Source: Candidatus Aphodovivens avistercoris (lineage in GTDB: Bacteria > Actinomycetota > Coriobacteriia > Coriobacteriales > Eggerthellaceae). From it: a stretch of 64,000 bases of DNA. Below the pieces are notes generated by a model, which was given only the letters and a program-made list of their open reading frames with translations, was not told where the DNA came from and made no database searches. Of the stretch, positions 34,943 through 42,394 are shown one piece after another. Positions within the stretch are counted from its first letter, which is position 1. Every line of letters begins with the position of its first letter. The DNA lies in the NCBI GenBank assembly GCA_018710945.1, contig DVIW01000013.1, positions 51,066-115,065 of the forward strand, given 5' to 3'. A program made the translations under genes and the position numbers.

Positions 34943-35239
34943 GCTTCGGCATCTGCCGCTCTTCTGGGACGACTTGGACAACGCCGTATCGTGCATCGCC
35001 AACGTGCTGGAAAACCCTATTGCAGCGGAAAGGCTGCTTGATTCAGTGGAGGCGAAGATCCTCGATTATTCCAAACCCCCGCCATTGCGCCAATCTATAA
35101 GACCACACGTAAGAGACCGCTGCCCTATTACTGGTTCGAAGCGGGAAGCTACATAGCCTTTTACGTGTTGATTGACAACGTCATGGAAATGCGGCGCTTC
35201 CTTTACGAAGCCCGCGATCTCACACGCATGTTGCCATGA
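34917..35239 (+). pseudogene. RelE/ParE-type toxin, frameshifted
   Basis: The first half reads MPSDQTQYELRHLPLFWDDL...RLLDSVEAKILDYS, typical for the family. At a run of five C (35077-35081) the frame is lost. The other frame continues with APIYKTTRKRPLPYYWF, SYIAFYVLIDNVMEMRRFLY and EARDLTRMLP, then TGA at 35237-35239. One base gained, or two lost, at the C run would rejoin the two halves to a toxin of about 107 residues. As it stands the product ends early at 35154-35156 with a wrong tail and lacks the catalytic C-terminal half. Confidence 0.85.
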
Positions 35240-35376
35240 GCATTGAAATGGTGAGCATACTGCAGTAATTCTCTCTACTATGAGACGGACTCAACGCGAT
35301 CTGTACAATCTATTCCTATACGATAGCCGCCAAAGATCACAAGCAAATTCATAGTAACTTGAGGAGCTTCAAGAAA

Positions 35377-38055
35377 ATGGATGCTATTCAGCAAAACGAA
35401 GCAGCGGCGAAAACGCCCGGGCGCTATCGCGCCGCGAAGAATGCCTTGGCATCCGCCTTGCTGGTATTCATCGTACTCTGCATCTTCTACACGATCGACG
35501 GAATCGCTCCATTCGGTTCTGGAACTAGAACTCTTGCTTGCATGGACGCAGACATTCAATACAACGATTTCTTTGCATGGCTTCAGAACGTTTCATCCGG
35601 AGAGGATTCGCTTCTCTACTCTTTCGCGAAGGGGCTTGGCGGAACCCCTATCGCCGTATTCTCCTACTACTTATCTTCTCCCTTCAATGTCCTGTTTCTA
35701 CTCGTCTCAAACAACGCCACGCACATTGCATTCAATATCGTCGTGATGCTCAAGCTGATGACAGCAGCAGTAACGGCGTCAATCTTCCTAAACAAGCGGT
35801 TTGCTAAGCTGGAGAGCCCCATCGCCGTTGCTCTTGCAATAAGCTACGCCCTTATGCAGTATTCCTTTGCGCAAGCGAGCAACATCATGTGGCTGGACGG
35901 TGTTTACATGCTGCCGCTCATGGCGCTTGCCGCAAGCGGGCTTGTCAAAAGGGGGCCGGGGATTGCACCGCTCGCCACCGCAGCCGGTCTTTCCATTCTG
36001 TTCAATTGGTATTCGGGAGCGATCAACTGCCTGTTCATTATCATTTGGTTCTTCTTCGAGCTCTTTTTGCATCGTCCTCTGGAAAGTGGAATGCCCGCAT
36101 CCCGCTACATCCTAGGACGAGGACTGCGCTTCGCGGGAGCCATGCTGCTCGGCATCGGCATATCGCTCGTCTTTTTCCTGCCAACAGTTTTCTCGCTTTT
36201 ACAAGGACGGGCAGAAGGCGGATTCGGGAGTTTTGATCTCAATGCGCTGAACGGCAATCCGCTCAATATAATCTACGGCGCCGTAATCGGGTCGAAAAGC
36301 ACGCCAAGCAGCGCAACCCTGTACTGCGGCAGCGTTGTTTTACTCGGATGTCTCGCAATGCCGTTTCAACGGTCACTGCCGAAACGCAGTCGTATCGCCA
36401 TGGCTGCACTTGCGCTGATCTTGGTGCTTGCACTGTATTGGCAGCCGCTGTTCGTCTTATTCTCTCTGTTCATTCCAGCAAACAGCTACTATTTTCGCTA
36501 TGCGTACGTTTGCGTGTTCGGCTTGGTGGCAATTTCTGCAACGTATTACGAATCCGCAAAAGAAAGCACTCCGCGATTCGCTAACTCGCGTTTCGCTTCA
36601 TCCTATGCGACAATAGTTCCCGTTGCAATCGGCACCTGCATGGTCTTGACAGCGATCACCACTTTACGCCCTTACTCCACATGGCCGGAATTGGCAGCAA
36701 CATGCTTTGCGCTCATTCTCGCCTCAATCGCGCTTTGGCTTTCCGGAAGCCCAACGGAAAAAACGCATACTCCGCAGGGAGTCGCAAAAGCCGCGCTTCC
36801 CCTCATGCTTTTTGTCCTTTGCGTAGAGCTAGGAACTAATGCTCATTTGATGGTGGATTCCTACACCACTGATCGAGTGCAGCAAAGAAGCGAGTACGTT
36901 TCTGAGCAAGAAGCGCAGATTGACGATATACGGCAGCAAGATCCCGGTGCGTATCGCATCACGCAAGACACTACCGACAAAATGAAGGAGAACGGTTTAA
37001 CGGCAAATTACAACGAAGGCCTGGCTTTCAATTACCCGACCATAGCAAGCTACACTTCCGCGCCCGACAACAAGCAGCGCGCGTTTCTTGATGCCATAGG
37101 CTATCGCATTTGCGGGCCTAATATGAATATCGTCAACACGTCCCTTCTTTCTTCCGACTCGCTTCTTGGCGTTCGCTATGGGCTGCTAGAAGAGCCGATC
37201 CCGGGATACGAGCCGACGGCGGATATCGAGCAGGCGAATGGCAAAACCGCTTATTTCAACCCCTTTTCATTGCCTCTCGCCTTTTCGGTAAGCAGTGAAA
37301 TACCTTTCGAACTTCCCAACGGTAACGGAAACCCCTTCGAATACCAAAACGAGCTGTTTTCAGCACTCATGGGCCAACGCGTCAACCTTTACCGCCCCGT
37401 AGAATTCTCGTCCTCGTCTCAAAGCGACGCAGATGGAGAAACCGTCACGACCTACACCTTGGATGCGCCCGGTGGAAACATCGCCCTTTATGGAAACTTG
37501 ATCTTATCGAACCCCGATAGCCCGAGCACTCTGACTATCGCTGGGAAAGAAACCGGTTATTCGCAATGGCTATCGCCTAGCGTCTTCCATATCTCAGAAG
37601 AGGATCCCGCAGTCACCATCAGCTTCGATATCTCTAATAAAGTGCAAGAAACCCAATTCTATTATCTTGATCTTGATCTTCTCGCCAATGTGACAGACGA
37701 GCTGAAAACGAGCGGGGCAAAAGTTGAAACAGGAAAAGCCGAAGCTCTCATAACTATCGACTGCAGCCAAGGAGGCCAAACACTGCTGACCTCGATACCC
37801 TTCGATGAAGGATGGACAATCACGGTGAACGGGAATGCCGCAGACTCTTCACCCGCATTCGGCTGCCTGACTGCAATACCGCTCGAAAAAGGTGAGAATA
37901 TCATCGAAATGCATTTCATGCCTCGAGGATTAGTCCTAGGCGCAGCAGGAAGCGCGGCAAGCCTTATGGTGCTTCTTGCTATCTTTGCGATACCGTTTCG
38001 TTGCCGCACCCTCCGGAAACAAGACGACAATGCACGCAAGAAACCGACTCGCTAA
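35377..38055 (+). CDS. YfhO-like multi-membrane protein, polymer glycosylation candidate
   Basis: 892 residues. About 12 helices in the first 500 residues, with the family loops LACMDADIQYNDFFAWLQN and YSFAKGLGGTPIAVFSYYLSSP, then a large external domain (510-850) and a final helix with a basic tail. YfhO proteins of Bacillus and Listeria are GT-C enzymes that add sugars to lipoteichoic or wall teichoic acid from a polyprenyl-phosphate donor. That fits the polyprenyl-phosphate sugar synthases at 16124 and 50275. The ATG at 35377 has GAGGAGC ten bases upstream; the TTG at 35359 lies in that site. It appears to be a single-gene unit. Confidence 0.82.
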   Translation: MDAIQQNEAAAKTPGRYRAAKNALASALLVFIVLCIFYTIDGIAPFGSGTRTLACMDADIQYNDFFAWLQNVSSGEDSLLYSFAKGLGGTPIAVFSYYLSSPFNVLFLLVSNNATHIAFNIVVMLKLMTAAVTASIFLNKRFAKLESPIAVALAISYALMQYSFAQASNIMWLDGVYMLPLMALAASGLVKRGPGIAPLATAAGLSILFNWYSGAINCLFIIIWFFFELFLHRPLESGMPASRYILGRGLRFAGAMLLGIGISLVFFLPTVFSLLQGRAEGGFGSFDLNALNGNPLNIIYGAVIGSKSTPSSATLYCGSVVLLGCLAMPFQRSLPKRSRIAMAALALILVLALYWQPLFVLFSLFIPANSYYFRYAYVCVFGLVAISATYYESAKESTPRFANSRFASSYATIVPVAIGTCMVLTAITTLRPYSTWPELAATCFALILASIALWLSGSPTEKTHTPQGVAKAALPLMLFVLCVELGTNAHLMVDSYTTDRVQQRSEYVSEQEAQIDDIRQQDPGAYRITQDTTDKMKENGLTANYNEGLAFNYPTIASYTSAPDNKQRAFLDAIGYRICGPNMNIVNTSLLSSDSLLGVRYGLLEEPIPGYEPTADIEQANGKTAYFNPFSLPLAFSVSSEIPFELPNGNGNPFEYQNELFSALMGQRVNLYRPVEFSSSSQSDADGETVTTYTLDAPGGNIALYGNLILSNPDSPSTLTIAGKETGYSQWLSPSVFHISEEDPAVTISFDISNKVQETQFYYLDLDLLANVTDELKTSGAKVETGKAEALITIDCSQGGQTLLTSIPFDEGWTITVNGNAADSSPAFGCLTAIPLEKGENIIEMHFMPRGLVLGAAGSAASLMVLLAIFAIPFRCRTLRKQDDNARKKPTR

Positions 38056-38266
38056 ACGGCTTGATCGAATTTGAGCGGACAGCCGTCGCAGGTCCAGGCC
38101 ACCCGGGAGAGCCTCTCGCAAGCCTCTGGTACCGGGATGTGCGCCGCCCAGGTCCCTCTCGATGGCGGCGCGCTCTGCCTTGACGAGCCTGAACACTTCC
38201 CCCGCTCGCCTTCCATGGGTTCTCTTCCCTCAGCAGAGCCCTCCGGACCCCTCCTCCGGAAAGAAA

Positions 38267-38306
38267 CTCTCGGGCTCAGCCGGACGCGTCCGGCTGAGCC
38301 CGAGAG
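38267..38306. repeat. 40-bp perfect palindrome
   Basis: Twenty-base arms without mismatch or spacer, centred on ACGCGT; the left arm begins CTCTCGGGCTCAG. Flanked on the right by AAAAA and on the left by GAAA, so a U-rich tail exists only for minus-strand transcription, where no gene needs ending. A terminator, cruciform or protein site are all possible. Confidence 0.8.
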
Positions 38307-38412
38307 AAAAACAGAAGTGTTCGGATGAAGCCGCAAATCAACCGCCATCACGCCCCCTCTGCCCTTTTCGTGTGCGTTGGCGGCGTGTCAGGCCATCTTC
38401 GATGCCAACAGC

Positions 38413-38418
38413 TACACT
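38413..38418 (+). promoter_or_regulatory. -10-like element (TACACT) of the ABC exporter operon
   Basis: CAGCTACACTTAAGAGG, about 75 bases before the permease start, of the same form as GCTACAAT seen before other genes here. Confidence 0.35.
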
Positions 38419-38492
38419 TAAGAGGTTTGGAATGAATGCGAAGCGGCGCTGCGGGCAGCCTCGGTTCCCGCAAGCCTTGGAGGTTACCCCCT

Positions 38493-39281
38493 ATGGCAAT
38501 GGACGCGACGACGAAAAAGGCGTTCGAGCGCAACTGGTTCACGCTCACATCGCTCATATCGCGCGACTTCAAACTGAAATACCGCCGCAGTGTGCTGGGC
38601 GTGGTGTGGTCGGTGCTCAACCCGCTGCTGATGATGTGCGTGCTTGCTGCGGTGTTCAGCTTCTTCCTCCGCTTCGCCGAGATCGAGCATTATCCGCTCT
38701 ACCTTATTTTGGGCAACACGCTGTTCGGCGTGATGAGCGACTCGACCTCCACCGCTATGACCTCCATCATCGAGTCATCCTCGCTTATCAAGAAGATCCG
38801 CATAGAGAAGATGATCTTCCCGTTGGAGAAGGTGCTGTTTGCGCTCGTCAACTTCTGCTTGGCGCTCATCGCTGTTGCAGCCGTGATGATCTTCTTCCAA
38901 GTGGTTCCCACGCTGAACATCCTGTTCCTACCCCTACTGCTGGTATATGTGCTGCTGTTCAGCGCCGGCTTGAGCCTCCTGCTTTCGGCTCTGGCCGTGT
39001 TCTTCCGCGACGTTTGCCATCTGTGGAGCGTCGTCATCACTGCTTGGACTTACGCCACACCGCTGTTCTACCCGGTCGACATCCTGCCTGAATGGATGAT
39101 GGCAGTTGAGCAGTTCAACCCGATGTACCACTACGTCACCTATTTCCGCGACATCGCGCTTTGGGGCATAAACCCCGGCCTGCAGGAGAACCTGATCTGC
39201 TTCGGCTTCGCGGCGGTCACGTTCGCAGTAGGCTTCTTGGTGTTCAAGAAGCTGCAGAAGCGATTCATCCTCTACGTCTAG
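38493..39281 (+). CDS. TagG/Wzm-type ABC exporter permease
   Basis: 262 residues with six predicted helices, ABC-2 class. The cytoplasmic N-terminus has SRDFKLKYRRSVLGVVWSVLNP, diagnostic for polysaccharide and teichoic-acid export permeases, and the re-entrant part reads TYATPLFYPVDILP followed by FNPMYHYVTYFRD. With the ATPase 17 bases downstream it would export a finished lipid-linked polymer. GGAGGT lies seven bases before ATG 38493. It is more GC-rich than its neighbours on both sides, as is the first half of the ATPase gene. Confidence 0.92.
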   Translation: MAMDATTKKAFERNWFTLTSLISRDFKLKYRRSVLGVVWSVLNPLLMMCVLAAVFSFFLRFAEIEHYPLYLILGNTLFGVMSDSTSTAMTSIIESSSLIKKIRIEKMIFPLEKVLFALVNFCLALIAVAAVMIFFQVVPTLNILFLPLLLVYVLLFSAGLSLLLSALAVFFRDVCHLWSVVITAWTYATPLFYPVDILPEWMMAVEQFNPMYHYVTYFRDIALWGINPGLQENLICFGFAAVTFAVGFLVFKKLQKRFILYV

Positions 39282-39298
39282 GACGGTGGTCGAGAATC

Positions 39299-41104
39299 AT
39301 GGCAACCACGCACAACATCTCCTATCTCGGCACGCTCTCCATGCCAGCCGACCGTCCCGATGCCAAAGTCATGATCGACGTCGATCATGTGACGATGGCG
39401 TTCAACATAGCAAGCGAGCAGCTGAACAGCTTGAAGGAATATGCGATCGCGCTATCGCGACGCGAGCTGCGCTTCAAGGAGTTTCTCGCCCTTGACGACG
39501 TGTCGTTTCAAGTAAAGCAAGGCGACGTGTTCGGTATTTTGGGCACAAACGGCTCCGGTAAGTCAACGATCCTCAAGATCATCGCCGGCGTGCTGGAGCC
39601 CACGCGGGGGTTCTGCACGGTTGCGGGCAGCATCGCGCCTTTGATCGAGCTGGGCGCAGGCTTCGACCTAGAGCTCACCGCACGCGAGAACATCTTCCTC
39701 AACGGCGCCCTGCTCGGTTATTCGAAGAAGTTCATCCAGCAGCATTTCGAGGAGATCGTCGACTTCGCCGAGGTGCGCGACTTCCTGGATATGCCCATGA
39801 AGAACTATTCGTCGGGCATGGTGGCGCGCATCGCCTTCGCCATCGCAACGGTCATCGTGCCCGATGTGCTGATCGTCGACGAGGTGCTTTCGGTCGGCGA
39901 CTTCATGTTCCAGCAGAAATGCGAGCGCCGCATCCAATCGCTTATCAAGGACCACGGCGTGACGGTGCTGATCGTTTCCCACAACAACGACCAGATCGAG
40001 CGCCTGTGCAACAAGGCAGCCTGGATCGAGAAGGGGCATCTTCGCTGCATCGGCGACGCCAGGGAGATTTGCGAGGTCTACCGCGCCATCGGCGGCCGCA
40101 CTGGCTCTCCCGAAGCGGAAAAAGCGATTCTCCGCCTTCTTGAAATGAAAATGGAACTACCGGAAGAACTCATTGAAAACGTTTTCGGCGACGACCGCTA
40201 CTGCACCGCAGTCCAAGCGAACGATTTCGTTTCCGCCCCTGGCAAAACGGTTATTCTGACCAACAGCGACAGCGAAGCAGAAAACCGCATTGCTTCCTCC
40301 CTTGCCGGCTTGCTCGACGCCTCGCTCCTCACTGTTCAAAAAGATCGCATTCCCGATGTGACCATGCAGGAGATCAAGCACGGCAATCCCAGCAAAGCAA
40401 TCATCATCGGAGATGAGGAGCAGGTCGACGATCGTGTCTTAGAAGACCTAGCCCATCATTTCAAAGAGCTTGACGTCGAGAGAATCGCCGGATCTAGCGC
40501 TTCCCTCTCCTACAATACGTTTGCTTTCGCCGCCTCTCATGGCATGAAGTGGGGAGACACCGCCATCCTCGTAGCGGGACCCTCGCTGGCTTCGATGCTG
40601 ATATCCCCCTTCGCCTTCACCCACAAGGCTCCATTTTTCTACATTGACGGCAACGGAACACTAAGCGAAGAAGAGAAGTCCGCATTGCAGAGCTTCCGCC
40701 GCATCATAGTCATCGATCCAGACGGAAGGCATCCGGAAAACTCCATTCCCGCGGATTCCGACACAGCTTTCGTGCACTTCACCGAGAAAGAGACGGATCG
40801 GGTCAACGAGGAAGTGAACCGATGGCGCGCTACCGATCTCGAGACGACGGGCAGGAAACCCCTCGAATCGCTTCTGGTGACTTCTCCTGAAAGCGTAATC
40901 GACAATCACGTCATTGGCCCTCTTGCTGCACGCCTGAATGCATCCATCCTCTTGGAAGACCCGCAGGATCTGGACAGCATCGTGCATGCAATAGGAGTTG
41001 CAAAGCGGCATTACCCCAACGTCCGCCGTATCGTGTATTTGGGCAACGAGATGCGTTTCAGCAAGCTCAATAGGCAGTTGATCGCTAAATCCATCCTTGC
41101 ATGA
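39299..41104 (+). CDS. TagH/Wzt-type ABC ATPase with a C-terminal three-repeat CWB2 module
   Basis: 601 residues. Residues 20-267 are the polysaccharide-export ATPase: Walker A GTNGSGKS (82-89), TARENIFLNG, signature YSSGM (170-174), Walker B VLIVDE (190-195) and SHNNDQI. Residues 294-601 look like three cell-wall-binding-2 repeats: FGDDRYCTA...VILTNS...SKAIIIGDEEQV; then VERIAGSS...GDTAILVAG...LISPFAFTHKAPFFYID; then a weaker third. CWB2 modules are known on secreted proteins, where they hold anionic wall polymers. This one has no export signal and must be cytoplasmic. A Wzt-like role, recognising the polymer to be exported, is inferred. Base composition falls at about 40115, the domain joint. 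Confidence 0.88.
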   Translation: MATTHNISYLGTLSMPADRPDAKVMIDVDHVTMAFNIASEQLNSLKEYAIALSRRELRFKEFLALDDVSFQVKQGDVFGILGTNGSGKSTILKIIAGVLEPTRGFCTVAGSIAPLIELGAGFDLELTARENIFLNGALLGYSKKFIQQHFEEIVDFAEVRDFLDMPMKNYSSGMVARIAFAIATVIVPDVLIVDEVLSVGDFMFQQKCERRIQSLIKDHGVTVLIVSHNNDQIERLCNKAAWIEKGHLRCIGDAREICEVYRAIGGRTGSPEAEKAILRLLEMKMELPEELIENVFGDDRYCTAVQANDFVSAPGKTVILTNSDSEAENRIASSLAGLLDASLLTVQKDRIPDVTMQEIKHGNPSKAIIIGDEEQVDDRVLEDLAHHFKELDVERIAGSSASLSYNTFAFAASHGMKWGDTAILVAGPSLASMLISPFAFTHKAPFFYIDGNGTLSEEEKSALQSFRRIIVIDPDGRHPENSIPADSDTAFVHFTEKETDRVNEEVNRWRATDLETTGRKPLESLLVTSPESVIDNHVIGPLAARLNASILLEDPQDLDSIVHAIGVAKRHYPNVRRIVYLGNEMRFSKLNRQLIAKSILA

Positions 41105-41208
41105 ACCAGCAGAAGCTTTCATTTTGCGGGGTTCGGGTTATCCCTTAGATCAACTTGAATGCCTGGCAGCTGCATATGACCCCGTAATACAGGATGTCTC
41201 CGATCGGC

Positions 41209-42288
41209 CTATCGCGAGATAAGCCTCCTTGCAGCATTGCAGCCAACCTTGAAAAATGAGGCAACCAGCAAAGACACGAGGTAAACGGCTAGCGTTACCA
41301 ATGGGATCCCCAGCAATGCGTTATCGAGCAGAAATGCAACCACCCAGGAAAAAGCATCGCAGGACTCGAGAATTTGCCTGACAAACGGATGGATGAGGTA
41401 AATCATCAAACCGCATTCAACCAGCCATTTCGAAAGCCTGCCAAGCGATGCATTGCGGAACACCCGACCGAACAAAACAAAAACTGATGCGGACATGACA
41501 GCAATAAGGGCATTCCCCCTGTTGACGTAATACAGATCCCATCCACTAAGCAAGGCATCGCTGTAGTTCAGCACAATCGCGCAAAGCAGCGAAATAGCAC
41601 CTGCCAGATAGATCGCGATGCGCGCCGCGCGCGAAAACGAATGCGATACCAAATATGCACCAAGTAGGAAATAGAAAAGACCTTCAGCATTCTCGGTAAA
41701 CAGTATGAAGTTATTCGCCATCACGGTGAGCACGCTATCCGGAAACATCGTAATCAGCGTGTTCTTTCCTATTACGAAAACAAAGAGCACCGCAATAAGG
41801 CCCGTTAGAAGCCTCTGGTTTTCCGCAATAGGTTTAAGAAACGGCAAAAGGAAATACAAGCCGACCAACACCCAGAGATACCAGATGAAATACGGGCCAT
41901 CTATCGAAGCGCGCAACAGAGCCCTAAATCCTCCCCAGCCAGACAGCAGGTTTTGCAGAAGGACGAAAGCAACCGAAACACCTAAAGCGATTATCGTAGT
42001 CCGGAGTATGTATTTGACCGCAAGGGTTTTCAGGGGGATGGTTTTGCAAGGGTTTAGAAGGACGGCACCTGAACACATGAAGAAAACCGGGACGCAAAAC
42101 CGCGTGACGATCTCATAGACACTCGATATCAGCCATTGAGAGTCCTCGACCGGCAATGCCTGCCACCCAATAGAGGCGATATGGGTCATAACGACCGCAA
42201 AAGCAGCAAAGATCTTCAGGTAGTCAAGATAGGCAAGACGCCTGCCTTGCTCGGGGAAACCGATGTATTCGACCGATTTCCCCGTCAT
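41209..42288 (-). CDS. Acyltransferase-3 family membrane O-acyltransferase
   Basis: 359 residues, about ten helices. The N-terminal block LAYLDYLKIFAAFAVVMTH has the family His, with RFCVPVFFMCSGAVLL next, and IYLIHPFVRQIL near the end is the usual late block. Likely adds acetyl or a similar group to the surface polymer from outside. It is the last gene of the minus-strand run that begins with ugd, about 107 bases after the CWB2 glucosaminidase stop. GGAAAGGTGAAG precedes the start. Confidence 0.88.
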   Translation of the reverse strand: MTGKSVEYIGFPEQGRRLAYLDYLKIFAAFAVVMTHIASIGWQALPVEDSQWLISSVYEIVTRFCVPVFFMCSGAVLLNPCKTIPLKTLAVKYILRTTIIALGVSVAFVLLQNLLSGWGGFRALLRASIDGPYFIWYLWVLVGLYFLLPFLKPIAENQRLLTGLIAVLFVFVIGKNTLITMFPDSVLTVMANNFILFTENAEGLFYFLLGAYLVSHSFSRAARIAIYLAGAISLLCAIVLNYSDALLSGWDLYYVNRGNALIAVMSASVFVLFGRVFRNASLGRLSKWLVECGLMIYLIHPFVRQILESCDAFSWVVAFLLDNALLGIPLVTLAVYLVSLLVASFFKVGCNAARRLISR

Positions 42289-42394
42289 TCCAGATCTTCA
42301 CCTTTCCGCTCAAAACATCGCATAGGGTTGAATTTAATCCTCGCGATGCACCGCATTCATCTTCAACGAGGCAATTTGCCCGCGAATATGCATT

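Larger units (their letters stand above)
38056..38492. other. 437-base gap without a supported gene
   Basis: Clearly more GC-rich than the YfhO-like gene before it. Short frames exist on both strands, but none has a ribosome site or a recognisable protein. It holds a 40-bp perfect palindrome (38267-38306), a 9-bp inverted pair GAACACTTC (38189-38197) and GAAGTGTTC (38314-38322) around that palindrome, and a -10-like box (38413-38418) for the exporter genes. Confidence 0.6.

Noticed and set aside
35077..35081. C5 run in the toxin gene as a contingency switch
   Set aside because: Five bases are too short for frequent slippage; a plain frameshift is the simpler reading.
38052..38351. Minus-strand frame of 99 codons over the palindrome, ending AWTCDGCPLKFDQAV
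   Set aside because: No ribosome site, no recognised family, and its length depends on the palindrome; it might be the relic of a lost gene, but this cannot be supported.
38162..39091. Plus-strand frame of 309 codons
   Set aside because: Runs through the ABC permease gene in another frame.
41105..41208. GGGGT/ACCCC pairing between convergent exporter and acyltransferase genes as a terminator
   Set aside because: Arms of only five to six bases with a loop of more than 50; not convincing.
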